From assembly GCF_027244095.1 (NCBI RefSeq), contig NC_069657.1, positions 243,328,674 through 243,392,673 on the forward strand: 64,000 bases of DNA, written 5' to 3'. How positions within the stretch are numbered: the stretch's first letter is position 1; the number at the start of each line of letters is the position of its first letter. This document shows positions 26,201-40,300 of the stretch, in pieces. The notes under the pieces were generated by a model. That model made no database searches and was not told the origin of the DNA. It was given only the letters and a program-made list of their open reading frames with translations. The DNA comes from Hemicordylus capensis (lineage: Eukaryota; Chordata; Lepidosauria; Squamata; Cordylidae). The position numbers and the translations under genes were made by a program.

Positions 26201-29200
26201 CACAGTCTGTTGATCCGTGCTGTGCACTAGGACATTAGACCTCTGCCTGGGGCCCTGTATCTTGGCCACTCTGCAGCAGATACTGTATTAGTGATCTGAA
26301 TTCAGATATGGGGAGAATGGATCATTGGAGCTTTCCATTATAGGTTGCAAATGCACCAACTAGTCACAGCAGTCTGTAGATGTTGCTCAGATGCTGGGAC
26401 ACAAGTATCTTGAATGCGAAGTGTGGCTGAGCTGGGTTTGACATAGCTGCCTGTGCTGCTGATGGTCACGTAAACACAGTAGAGTTTGTCGATCATGCCT
26501 TCTGTCGGCAGCTCAGTATACTGGAAACCTGGGGAAATGGGACAGGTAATGTACAAATGGATTACACATTTTATCACAGAAGTGTCTTTTGTGGAGGAAT
26601 GGTATGTGTGAAGCCGCCCTTCATGTTTGCTCATTAATCATCCCATCTCTTTTAGTTTCCCTTTATTTGACAGTGTGTGGTTGGTTTTGAAGTATGGTTT
26701 TACTGCTTAATGAGCTACCTAGTTTTGTAAATAACCATCTCTCTGTCTATTAGGAAGTAGACAGATATTTGAAACACAGTGATTTCTTAGCTCTAAGGAG
26801 GAGGGAAATGCTGTACAAGAAATGGTTTGAGAGTGTTTCGTGCCCAATACTGCAGAAAATTCAGGACAAAGTTGACAACCAATCAAGTGAAGAAATAGAG
26901 GAAAGGAATCGAAAGCAGCTGTCCCTTTACTTAAACTACTATAATAAGCAGGTATTGGTAAAGGTTTTTTTTTAAAAAAAATACTAAAAGAGCTACGTTT
27001 TGTAGGGCTGTTAGCAACACAGTTAGGTTTGTTACTTTTAATCATGGTTGGGACCAACATTAGCCTTTCTTGAATTGTTATGGCTCACAGCATCATGACT
27101 TTGGCTGTTACTCATTCACCATTCTCTGTGTTTATGTGTGTCAACTAAGCATAAAGCGGTAACACTGTTGTGAAAAAATCATGTTTGCCTCTGTGGGTGG
27201 TGTAACCCTTAGGATGTTTAACTGAGACCTGAGTTTGAATGAATAAATGGAGACTGGACCAGTTCTCTTTTCTCTTATAGCAATGCATGAGTAAGGCAAG
27301 GTACTCTTTACTATATTCTGAGGAGAAATCTGATGTCAGATGCTTCTATTTCTGTATTTTAATACTTCAGCATTATCTGGGTATTAGACTGCTTGAGGAC
27401 TATATTTCCACAACTAAAAAACCAACTAAAAGCACTTATCCTTCCACAAACAAGATTGATTTGATGTTCTTTGGTCACGTAGATAGGAATAAGATGTGTG
27501 TGCAATGTTCTGTGGGGCTTGGCAGCCCATCCTCATCTCATTCTTACGATGACCTCCTCCTTTGGGCACCGGAGAAGAGGTCAGTTTTCAGTGGTTGCTC
27601 CTTCCCTGCCACTGACAATTACTTATCCTGAAGCTGCCGTCCCTTGCCACATTCGAAAGTGTGAGCAGGACCTACAGTATCTGCCATGGTTGCCATATCG
27701 CTGGAGAAGTGTATGATGAGTGGAGAACAGACCATGGAGGAGATGTGCAGATGGTGGAGAAGGATCTGTGGTGTATTTTTCTTAATTCATATTGGTTCAG
27801 TACTGTGGTGGTGGTTGTGTGGGGCTTTGCCAATTATCTATGCTGATAATCTGTTAACAGGATTTCCAGATGTATGTTTTGTTCATCGACTTGGATGAGT
27901 CAATTTTGTTTCTTCACATAATTAGACTTCTTCCATATCAAAGGACTTTATATGCAGAACTGTGAAAATGTAGTCACAAGATGAGTATGAAGGCAGCAAG
28001 CCATCTATGGATAAATGAAGGACAAGCCCACATTAGAGATGTGCACGGAACGAGCGACTACCAGTTCAAAGGTGTGGGGGGATAGCTTTAAGGACCAGGG
28101 TGGGTGCTCTCCCTCCCCTGCCACGTTTTCCCTGCTGCTGCTGTGCTTTAAAATGGTCCCTTGGGGAGGGCAGCGTGCCTGCTTGCTGCCCTGGTGTGTG
28201 GTGGACCAGAAGGAGAGCTGGTCTTATGGTAGCAAGCATGAATTGTCCCCTTAGCTAAGCAGGGTCCACCCTGCTTGCATATGAATGGGAGACTAGAAGT
28301 GTGAGCACTGTAAGATATTCCCCTCAGGGGATGGAGATACTCTGGGAAGAGCAGAAGGTTTCAAGTTCCCTCGCTGGCTTCTCCAAGATGGGGCTGAAAG
28401 AGATTCTTGCCTGCAGCTTGGAGAAGCTGCTGCCAGTCTGTGAAGACAATACTGAGCTGGATGGACCTATGGTCTGACTCAGTATATGGCAGCTTCCTAT
28501 GTTCCTGTGTAAGTACCCAGAAGTGCTGGTGTGCGTGCTCACATCACACTCGCGCACACCACATGCACATGCACCGGGCGCTTTTGGGTACTTACGGTCC
28601 GCCATGCACTGGGGCAGCAAGGAGGTATGCTGCCCCACAAAGGACCATTTTAAAGCACCGCACCAGCAGGGGAAATGCGGAAGAGGGGTAAGAACACCCG
28701 CCCCGGTCCTTAAAGCGATGCCCCTTCCTTCGAACCGCTGGACTTTTGAACCAGTTCGGAGGTCCGTAAAAGGGTCTCCGAACTGGTTTGTGCACATCCC
28801 TAGCCCACATGTTTGTAAAGAACCACATGGAAACTTCTCTATATATAATTCTCTAAGGCGTACCTGTGGATAATTCCGTGTGTGACAGCTCTTGTGAGAG
28901 TTCACAAGCATAATAATAATCCCCAGGCAGCCTGGGGAATGAGCGGCCATGGCGGTGGCAGCAGCAAGGAAGGGCCTGGTCAACCACTGCTGCTGCTGCT
29001 CCTGTGGGGAGGATCAGGAGCAGGAGTAGGGTGAGGGTGGGGAGGTCTCTGGGAATAGAGGGATGCAGCTTGGCCAATAGGCGCCAGCAATGCTGCTGCT
29101 GCAGCCAAGAGTGATGAGGGGGATGGAGTAAAGAGATGGAGGAGGAGGAGCAGGAGTGTGGCTCAGGTGAGGGTGGAGAGATCTCTGAGGTGAGGGGGGT

Positions 29201-32200
29201 TGTGTCAGGGGATGAGGGGAGCAATCAAGTACTAGCACGCAGATACTCTGCGTGGGTTAAGCTAGTTTAATATATATGCAGAGCAAACAGAGTTGGATTG
29301 TAAAATCTGACTTTCAAGATCCAGCCTCAGTGAAATGTATGGAACTGGGTAAGTGTGTCTCAAAGAATTAAAAGCTCTAGCTGTACAGCCTTGAACTGTG
29401 GTCCATCAGATAGTGTGGTGTACTCGGAACTGGAAGTTACTTTCCCCAGCCTCATCTCACCTTGTGTAAAATAAGACTGACAACCTACCTTTCAGGTTGT
29501 TGTGAGGATGAACATTAAAAAACATGATAGATGACTGATACTAGTAGGTCAATACATTTACCTTACCTTAGTGTGCCAGTTTGGAGCTAGGCATTATGCT
29601 CCTGAAAGAGAATTATAACTTTAGGCTCTTGCAATATTCTGCAGAATTTATCCAAGAGCTTCAGTTCTTTAGAGGCCTTCAGAGGCTCCATGTCTGCAGT
29701 TCCTTCTGTTCTTTATTGTTTGATTTAAAACAAACTTTTTTGGGGATCCTTCTCATGAGTTTTGTTCTGCTTAGTGCTTATTAAACTGAAATTCATCTTC
29801 AGATTAAATTGGTTTTATTCCAGGTCTAGGAAAACTGTTGTAAACTAGCTTAGCCTTTTTCTAGCTCAGCTAGGATGTTGAAATTGATTCTGTGCGATAG
29901 TATAAACTGTTTTTAAAAGGTGAGTTTACTTTTCCAACACACATTTACAATAACATAATAGAAACAAGCAATCAAGTTTCCAAAATCCAATATTAGACAA
30001 TGTGTGCATGAGCCTGCATGGCCTTTGTCTTTCTTACAGCACTTACTGGAATTCTCATGCTTTTTACTCCACTTTACCATGTCCATTGATCAAGGACCCA
30101 GGCTCTGTGCTGTTTATAGACTTCATACACAGTTTTGGACTATGTACTGTGTTTATGTAATCTTTAACTGTTTTATTGTACACCACTTAGTATATATAGA
30201 AAAGCAGTAGATACATTTTGATAAATAATAATAAAATATAAATTACGTGCTTATATACACAGCATTTCACAGGTGAAAATAAGGGCACACTTGCATATAC
30301 CAAAGATACAAGAATCTTTGCCTCCACCATTAGTGTATGCTGCTGAAGACCATACTCTGCCTGCTTCAAGCTGTATTAATTGACACTGCAATAATTAGTC
30401 TTTTGTTGAATGACACCAAATAGCATTGTGTTTAGTTTTTAAAAGGTATGTTCAACAAACATAATTGTCCTATAATTTGTTGATAAAATATAAATTTCAG
30501 CAGTTGCAGTGTGTTAAATGGCAGGCTATGTATGGTTAATGCACATGCATTTATAGGCATGTACATTAGAGACCAGAAGCATCTACCGTCTACTCAGAGA
30601 TTTAGCTCCTAGAGAACCTCAGAGGAAGCTGAACTCCAAGTGTGACAACTCTAACAGCTTGTATTTATGGTATGTTAACAAGGCAACCTCAAATGGCAAA
30701 AATAGGGGTAGTGATTTATGAGGGCAGATTCAAAAAAATAGCGACTGTACCAGGTAAATATAGAAAAGTGGAGCATATGAGTATCATTTTTAAAAAATTC
30801 CTCTGATTGGATCCATGTCTAGACCTGTACTCTTTACTATGAATATGTATTTTATTACTTATACTTTACTGCATGTTTGCTTTACTGCCTCTTGTAATAT
30901 GGAAGAATGAAATTGTTATAATGTAACATCTGGATAGTGATCCGTTGCCCCTCATGACCAGTGGGTTACTGTGCCTGCTCAGGGACCTCTCGGATACATT
31001 TGTCAACTCCTCTCTGCACCCCTCCCTGCCATGCTCGAGTTCACTATATCCATTACTTCCAGCAGTTGGTGTGCCATTTTGTTCAGTTTCCTTTTGAACG
31101 CCAGCGTGTAGAGACCTTAGAGATTGTTGCTCCTCATTTTTCTGTGAAAGGAAAGTAAACTGAATTTTACTGTTTTTGGACTTAGGATTGTGAGTAGACT
31201 GTTCTTTTGCTTTAATGTTGGGCTTTGTTAAAATTATGCAGCTAAGCCGCTGGAATGGAGGGGAAGGCGAAAAAGGCAAAAAGATAGAAAACTTTAAAAC
31301 GCTGTACAAACTGCTGTGCTATGCTGCCATCAACAGATGAACATGATATCTGTTTGTTATGCTTGAGGGAACAACATATCCCTTAATCTTGCAAAATCTG
31401 CAAATCCTTCTCCAAACAAACACTAAAAAAAATGGGCTCTGGATCTCAGAGTGGCCTTATATGGTGAGGTGCTATGCACTCCAACACTGAGACCAGAATC
31501 AGCATTGATCTCTGCATCGATGGCTTCAGTGTTGATGACAGGATGACTGCACTTATGCAGTCTAAAACCTTGTCAGCACCAGCAGAGGCTGCAGAAGCAG
31601 TTTTCAAGAGCCCTCAGGAGTGTCTTTCTGCCTCACATGAGGGGTGAAAGAAGCACAAAAGGAAGAAGGTTGTCTTTTTCTGCCTCCTAAAAAACGTAAG
31701 GAAAAATCAGAATGAAGAGCTTCATCATCCAGAACACCCTCGCCTTCCAATGTGCTGACTCTAGCGTCAATGTCGATGCCTGCAGCTCCCTTGACATTGA
31801 GAATACCATCGACCTCGAGCAACTCTTCAATATTGATGTTTCAATAACGAATGTACCACCGATGTCGATGATAACTTCGATACTGAAAAATCCTTTGACA
31901 TTGACACTCTCAGTGTCGGGGCTGTCTTCAGCATTGACAACGGCTCTCAATCTCGAAGGCAATATAATGTGCAGAAATTACCCAGTTTCACCATTGGCTA
32001 CTGTGGCTCTGACTACACACAGACCACAAGCTTTGTCCCTGGCATGGACACAAATAAGGTCACCTGTATTGCTGTTTGATTCAGTGGAGAATGCAGCTAT
32101 GGACCCCACTAGACATGGAGGAGGTGACTCCAAAAACTCATCAATATCACCCGTGCGAGTGTTCACAATACACCCTTCTGCTACGACAGCAACAGCTACA

Positions 32201-35200
32201 CTCCCCACTTCCACAGGCACTGCTGCACCTTCAGCTTGGAAGCTGACTTCAACTTTTGTTATGTACCCTCAAAAGATCTCATTCATGGCTGTGGATTCCT
32301 CCACACAATGTCTCCATTGACTCAACTGGCAGGGGTGTAACTATAATAGGGCAAGAGGAGACAGTTGTCTGGGGGCCCACTGCCTGGGGGGGGGCAGATG
32401 CAAGTCACATGACTGACTTCCCCAGCCGCGCACCCACCCAGGCTTCCTTCAGTTGTATTCATCCTCCAAAATTGATGTGAGTGTTAAGACCTGGAGCTAC
32501 CAGAACAGCATGTCTTTCTCTAGTACCATTCAATGACTTGCATCGTCCACAATTTACAAAAGCTTTTAAAAATAATTTAGGATGATGTTCTATTGTAGCA
32601 CATAGGTGTCATTCATATTCATACATAGGTGTCATTCATATATATATATATATGCCTCATTTAAGATTTCTTTACTTCATGAGCTGAGCTTCAATGAGGG
32701 GGGGCCCATTTTAAAATCTTGTCTCTGGGCCCACTCCAACCTTGCTATGCCCCTGTCAACTGGAATTTGTGCAATTTCAACTCTGGAAAGCACAGCACCT
32801 ATTATAGGGTCGTTCGCTTGCTGCAAGCATGCAAAATGTGGCACAAGATTGTTTTGCCCAACTGAGCTAGTGAAACCTGCTTAAAAGACCACAACCTCCA
32901 TCTTCAACTTTGACTTCTCAGTCTGCACAAGTGCTTACTACGACTGCATCATCTCAGAATACTATGCCGCTTAGGCCAGTAGTTCAGCCACTACAGCGGA
33001 TACCTTGGTGGATGTTTCCCAAACACAACCAATAAATCCATCTCTACTGTACCGTCAGGTGGTTAGGGTGGTGACTCAGATGATGATTCCTATGACTCCA
33101 CTGACACAGCCTCTGATGACACCTCTGGAGTCCTGGAGAATCCATCAGACCTGCCATCAGATGTACCTCCTAAGCCATCAATTTCTCCGAATGAGGACCT
33201 GAAGGCCTATACTAAGATGCTGCAACAAATGGCAGATGCACTCGGACTAGACATTAAGAAGCTCTCTGCTATGATGGAGGATCCAGTGTATAATCTTATG
33301 GCTGCTGCCCAGTCAACTCAACCAATAGCTTTGCTCCCAGTGAACACAAAGGCTGCTAAGACAGCTTGGGAAGTTCTGCAAACATCCACTCCTGCTTCCA
33401 AGAGGTTGGAAGGACTATATTGGGTGCAGGAGGAGAAGAATTTGTATCTTCTAAAACATCCTGCGCCGTACTCTAGTCTGTGATTGTGCAGCGACGTCTA
33501 AATCAGGACACAGGCAGACAACACCCTTGGATAAGGAGAGTAGGAAAATTGATGTATTGGGCTGCCATATGTATATCACAGCAAGCCTTTCCATTAGAAT
33601 TGTGAATTATGCAGCATGCATGGCCCACTACAATTTTTGTTTATAGAATAATCTGCAGAAAGAATCAACATCCCTTTCTGCTGAGGACAACATCCCTTTC
33701 TGTTGAGGACGTTCCAAAAACGTTCCAATGTTTTTGAAACGTTGTGCTGAAGCTCTCCAAAAGTCAGCAGAACTGACTAGGCAACAACTCAGTACCTTTA
33801 AACATCGGGCTGAGAAAGAATCACGTACAATGACCATGGCAATTTCTCTCCGGCATACGTGTCTCCAGTCAACCACTCTGCAAATGGACGTGGAAGACTG
33901 GATTGAGAACTTGCCTTTTGATGGCAAGGGGTTGTTCAGTGAGAGTTCAGACACAACAACAGAAACCTTTAAGAAGTCCAAGTACACTGCAAAAAGTTTT
34001 TCTACTACAGCCACTGCCAACTAGAGTGCATCTCATTATAGGCCTTACAATCACCAACGTACAAATTACAAGTTCCAGGATCAAAATGATTACCAAAAAC
34101 AGCACAAGCCATACCAAAGAATGAGTTACAGGGCCAAAAATAAAAAATCAAGGACCCTGTACAGGCGAAGACTCTGCTAAACAGTCTCTTTGATTCTTTC
34201 CACTGTCTGTACCAAACTCCAACTATCACAGCATTTACTACCAAAGCCAAAGCTTTGTGAATGCGGAAACCAAAACATATAGCACCAGCTTTGTGAGTGC
34301 CAATATCATCAGACTGGTAAGTCATGCTTTAGCATGGCATTGGACCAGTGGGTTCTACGGATTATCAACACTGGTTATGTGATAGAGTTTGAAAGTTTGC
34401 CAGCTTTCATGGGCATGAAATTCACTCCTGCAACTTCTACATTGCTGGAGGAGGTGGACACTCTGTTGGAGAAGGGAGCAATTGTTCCGGTGTGGTGGGC
34501 AGACAGGCTGCAGGAGTTCTACTTATGCTATTTTCTGATTTCAAGATGGAGAAATCAGAGTGATAATGGACCTCTGAAGCCTATATCAATTCATAGATAC
34601 GCACAAATTCAGGATGGTAACGTTGCAAGGCATTCTTCCACTCCTCATTAAGGAGGAGTGGTTTGCAACATTGGATTTGAAGGATGCATCTTTACATACA
34701 GAGATCCAGCACAACCATTGGAAATATCTGCATTTTATGGTGGGAGAGTCAGATAAGCTGAAGGGTAGCATACAGAGTGCTACCCTTCGGCTTATCCACC
34801 ACACCAAGGGTTTACAAAATGCTTTCCAAATGCTTTCTAAATGTTTTCCAAGAGGAGCTGGTGCAACAGTCATGGCACATACAGAGGTTACTGGGCTTGA
34901 TGGCCTCACACAACACTGTGGTTAATTACGCAAGACTGAGAATGAGAAAACTACAGCTGTTTATCTCAGAGTACTCCATCCGAATGTGGACAGCCAGGAA
35001 ATGCTGCTGTCAATTCCCTTACCTGTACTAATATCATTGAAGCGTTGGATGGCGGAAAGCAGCCTCTTGGAGGGGATGTTTTTCCAGCCCCCAATTCTGA
35101 CACAGTGGGTTACGATGGTATTGTTGTCTGGATGGGGAGTTCATTGTAGGACCCATCAAGCTCAGGGAACATGGACTGCGCAGCAGCAGCGGATGCACAT

Positions 35201-37347
35201 CAACTTCCTGGAGCTAATGGCAGTCTACCTGGCGCTCAGGTCTTCTTCCCTCATTGTGCAGGGTACTGTGGACCAAAAATTTCTGCAATATTGTTTAAGA
35301 GTGGGTATTGGACCAATGTGTATGGGTGCTTACCTGTAACTGATGATCTGGACATACATAAGAACAGCCCTGCTGCATCAGGCCCAAGCCCATTGAATCC
35401 AGCATCCTGTTTCATACAGTGGCCCACCAGATGCCACTGGAAGCCTACAAGTAGGAGTTGCGGGCATGCCCCCTCTCCTGCTGTTACTCCTCTGCAACTG
35501 GTTCTCAGAGGCACCCAGCCTTTGAGGCTGGAGGTGGCTTATAGCCACCTCAACTTTTGGAATTCTCTGCCACAACATGTGGTGACAGCCAACAACCTGG
35601 ATTGCTTTAAGAGGGGTTTGGATAACTTCATTGAGGAGAGGTCTGTCAATGGCTAGTAGCCATTGATAGACCCCTCCTCCATGAAGTGAGTGTCCACACA
35701 CTTGAGTGTCCACACACTTGTTCAAGTGAGTGTCCACACACTTGTTGACACTCTTAAAGAACTTCAAAAGGTTCATGAGGCAAGACTTACCTTTGCAGAA
35801 GCCATGCTGGTTCTCTCCCAGCAGGGCCTGTTGTTCTTTGTGCTTTACAGTTTTATCCTTGAGGATGCTTTCCATCAATTTGCCTGGAACGGACGTTAAG
35901 CTACAACCTCTTTTTGAAAACTGGTGTTACATTTGCTACTTTCCAGTCCTCCAGTACAGAGCCTGATCGCAGGGATAAGTTATATATTTTAGCAAGGAGG
36001 TCAGAGATGATCAGTTGTCACTCATGAGATGCTCCTGGTCCTACCCGCTGCAGTGATTTTTTTTAAAAAAGAAAAAGACTTACCTTACCTGGTGATGGAA
36101 GATTGCCTGGCTTGGCAGTCTACCAGAAACTGAACAAAATGGCACCCAAACTGCCGGAAGTAACGGCTATGCTGAGCTGGAGTGTAGCAGGGAGGAGTGT
36201 AGAGAGGAGCTGATAAATCTATCTGAGAGGCCCCTGTGCAAGTGCAGTAACCCACTGGTCATGAGTGACAACAGATCACTTCCAGATCATCACTTACAGG
36301 TAAGCAATCTTTTTTTTCTTGCACTAATTGTCATGCTTTCGATAGCATTCTCTACCTTTCTGTTCATTTATTTGTGTTCCTTTTTCCTTGTATCTCTTTT
36401 CTATTAGGCTTCCTCTGCTCCTGGATCCCCAGTTTCTCTTTGTGTGCTTCTTCCTCCATTTCACCCACTTTTGGAGTCCCCTTTCCCTTCTGATAGCTCA
36501 TACTTTCCCTCTTTCCTTCCTCCATTTCCATTTTCTCTTCTTTCAGCCTCTCCTTCTGTGTCTCCACCAATGATGGTTCTTCCTTCAATCTTGCTTCCTC
36601 CCTCTGTCCCACCTTATTTTTTCCACTTCCTTCCTCCATTTCCTCCTTACCTCCACTCACCCTCTCTTTTCTTTCAATCACCCTTCTTACAGCTGTTCCC
36701 CCGAGAGGTGGCCAATTCAACTATCTTGCCAAATTTCCCCATATCTCCTCTTCCTCCCTCCTCTCCACCTCCTGCTCCGCAACCCTCTATTTCATCTTCT
36801 CAACAGCCTCAGCCCTCACAACAGCCTCCAGATTCCAGACAGATCTCTTCTTCTGACTTCAGTGCTTATCATTCCCATAATCCTTTCTTTCTCCCTATAC
36901 CTCCACCTATCCAATCTCACAGGAGGTATCAAGCTCGTCAGAAGAATAGTGACAGTGCTAAATATCCTTGAAGACAGAAGATGCTTTGGTTTTCTTCAGT
37001 TCCATGACCCATAACAAGGGTCAGCTCTTCTACAGTAGACCAGGTTCAACTGCTCAAACTTATAATGCTTGTTAAGTATTTAGTGGATGTTGTTGAGGAC
37101 TTGGGGGAAAGATATGCTCGGCTCAGTGCTACCTGCACTGTAGATGTCCTGAACTGAGGAGACAAAGGGACATCATAGTTTTGCATTGTATACTGACTAT
37201 CTAGCATTATATCTTTATTCCCCCTTAAGACTGTAAAAACTTTTACATCTCAGAAAGATTGTAAGCTCCTTGGGGCAGGGATGCATCCTTATATTTGTAC
37301 AGAGGGTTGATAACCCATGTAACTGTATATCTGAGAATTATTTTATT

Positions 37348-37394
<47 letters not shown>

Positions 37395-40300
37395 TTATTT
37401 CTATACCGCCCAAAACTTATGATGATGGAAATGAAAGCCTAACTAGGGTTTTCCAAGCTATTTACAGGGAGGACACACTTGCATGGGATACTTCTTAACT
37501 GTAAATACAACTAGTTTCAAACTGGTTTTCAACTTAACTGTCATGAGCAAAACAACCCCCCCTCCCCAGAATGATAGTTCATTAGGGATGTTATTGGAAA
37601 GCCCTAGTGCCCCCACTCCGCCAAAAAAGTGACAGTTCACAAGGTTTTTTTGTTTGGAGCCATGACAAGTAGACTTAAAACTGATAAAAATGTGATAAAA
37701 TTTTATGACAGTTTTATGAAAAAGTGATAAAAATGTAGACATGCCCTACGTCTAACTCCCTAGTCAAGAACCTATCCCTCATTAGCCACTTGTGCCCTAG
37801 TGGTAACAAAATCTGTGCAATAATTGAAAGCCTTTCTTATCAGACTTGTAAGTTTGGGGACCATTATTGCACTAAAAATTGCAACCCTGGTAATGCTGAA
37901 GGATTAAAAAAGAAGAAGCAGCAGCAGCTAGTATTGTAGCTTGATTATTAAATAAATTTGTCCAGTGACTGAAGTATTTGGGCTCTGGATTGGATTTTGT
38001 TTCGGGTTAATTTTCCTTCTCAGTTGCATGTGTGTAAAGTGCCTGATTTCAGGGAGTTGTTTGTGAAGATGAGAGAAAAATCTATGCTGGTCAGACTCGC
38101 TTGGCCAGTTCTGGGCACTGTATTTTAAGGAAGACACTGATAAACTGGAACAGGTTGAGAAGAGGGCAACAAAGATGGGGAGGGGCCTGGAAGCCAAGTC
38201 TGGTTTAGCCTGGAGAGAAGAAGGAGATAGTGCAACCATCTTCAGGTATCTGAAAGGTTGTCCCATAGGAGGAGTGGACTTCTCAGTTGCTCCTGAGAGC
38301 AGGACTAGAACCAGTGGGTTGAAATTGCAATGAAGTAGATTCAGGCTAGGCATTAGGAGGAACTCCCTAACTTGTAAGAGCTGTTTGACAGTGGAACAAT
38401 CTGCCTTGCATAGTGGTGGGCCTTTCTCCACTAGAGGTTTGCTGGTCAGCCATCTGTCAGGTATAGAGCAGCAGATTCCTCCACAGAGCTGGGGGTCGGA
38501 CCAGGAGAGTTTCAAAGTACCTTCCAACTCTATGACACTTTATGGTTCTAAAATGCATTGTACCCTAAACAAATGCTAAATATTTGTACGTAGTCCTGAA
38601 ACTTCAGTTAGTTCAGAAACTTCAGTTAGTTCAGAATGCGGCAGCCAGATTGGTCTCTGGGGCAAACCGGAGAGACCATATGATGCCTGTTTTAAAACAG
38701 TTACACTGGCTGCCAATATGTTTCCGGGCAAAATACAAAGTGCTGGTTATTACCTTTAAAGCCCTGAACGGCTTGGGTCCAAGATATCTTAGAGAGCGCC
38801 TTCTTTTACATGATCCCCACCGCACGTTAAGGTCATCTGGGAAGGTCCGTCTCCAGTTGTCACCGGTTCGTTTGGTGATGACTCAGAGGCGGGCCTTCTC
38901 TGTAGCTGCTCCTGGACTGTGGAATGCACTCCCGGCAGAAATTCGTAATCTTGATTCTTTACTGTCCTTCAGGAGAGCCCTTAAAACCTATCTGTTTGGC
39001 CTGGCCTTTCAGGGTTTTTAATCAGTTTTAATTGTTTTAATACCTGGTTTTCAGGGTTTAAATTGTTTTGATAGCTTAATTGTTTTTTAAGTTGTTTTAA
39101 ATTGGTATTTATATTTGTATATTTGTATCTCTGTTTTAATTGTTTTTAATGTTTTTTGTTTTAATTGTAAACCGCCCTGAGCCATTTCGGAAGGGCGGTA
39201 TATCAATCAATCAATCAATCAATCAATCAAATAAATAAAATATAAGATGAGGGCAGGAGACCTATGAATAATCATCCAGGGTATTTCCTCTGTGGTACTT
39301 TAGAGGTACATACAGTATACAGATATTAACCATCTGCTTCCTGAGTATTGTAGCCACAGCTTGACTTAGTGCTTATCTTTCTTACGTAGGGCAGCGCATT
39401 TTTAGAGAGTTACAGTCCTTCGACTTACGATCCTTTGTTCCTGAAGACATGTACAGACATTTGGAAGGTATGAGATTCAGTGTGTTGTGTTCATTTCAGA
39501 GGTTTATTCTGACTGGAAGATTAAGCTGAGTGACTAAGCACTGATGGCTATGCTATTGTTTACGTAGCATTGTGGGCAGAAGCAGTAGCCTGCAAAGGAA
39601 TCCGTTGGGGTTAAGCGTGATGGATGCATTTATTTAACACACTGCTGCCTTTTAAAAGCATTGCTTTTACAAGGCAGTGAACAGTAAAACAAAGCTAGGA
39701 TATAAAATATTGTAGTGTTTTAGTGGGTTTGTTTGTAGTGGGTTAATGAAGACCCCAAAGAATGTAAACCCTTCAAAAATTCCTAAAAAATAAACTGAGT
39801 ACCTCAGTGTGTGTTTGGGGGGGGGGGTTGGGCATGTAGCTGACACATGGCAATTGACAGTTGGCACTGTCCAATGATAGTCAAAATGAACAGAAGAAAT
39901 GAAGGTGTGCAGTGAATCCTCATAGAGATTCATTATGAGGAAAGGTTATTATATATCAAAGAATCCAAACACTTGAAAAATAGTAACTGCACATTTTGCT
40001 CCCTAACTCCACTTCTACAAGGGCTAGAGCTTAGGTTTGTTTTTTGTTTTTAAAAAAATGAAAGCTGGGGGTCCATGTTATGGTTAAGGATAGGGCGACT
40101 ATGAAGCCCCATTATTTCCTATGGCAGAAATATACAAAATCAGTAAGAGCTAAAAAAAAAAAAATCATTAAAGATCAAACAAGTGCCCCTCTGCCTTGAA
40201 ATTTTGGTGGTAGGTGGCACCCATGGGGACCTACCCACCACCCAAATTTGGTGCCCCTATTCAATCAAAATTAAATCCAAATCAAATCTGGGGTGATTCA

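Larger units (their letters stand above)
30928..36300 (+). mobile_element. DIRS-type tyrosine-recombinase retroelement fossil, broken
   Basis: Inverted terminal repeats of about 170 bp share CATGACCAGTGGGTTACTG and TGCCATTTTGTTCAGTTT, at about 30928-31100 and 36125-36300 in opposite orientation. The interior runs from a gag-like region (about 31300-34150) to an RT/RNase H-like region (about 34330-35340, with KEEWFATLDLKDA). Inverted rather than direct terminal repeats mark the DIRS order. It is clearly non-functional, with many breaks, and carries a hAT insertion and CR1-derived sequence. The decay suggests an old insertion. The recombinase part was not recognised. Confidence 0.75.

Noticed and set aside
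28225-28300. 5S rRNA gene
   Set aside because: Only the internal promoter blocks match, and the rest is SINE body ending in a SINE 3' tail.
28324-28983. 219-codon minus-strand frame
   Set aside because: It spans the 5S SINE, the hAT element and the start of the Helitron-like element, so it is a chance frame across repeats.
31712-32320. Open frame within the DIRS-type fossil considered as a host exon
   Set aside because: It lies inside the bounds set by the inverted terminal repeats and is part of the fossil; it has no splice phase with FAM228.
39206-39232. CRISPR-like short repeats
   Set aside because: It is a (TCAA)n microsatellite at a LINE 3' end; there are no spacers and the genome is vertebrate.
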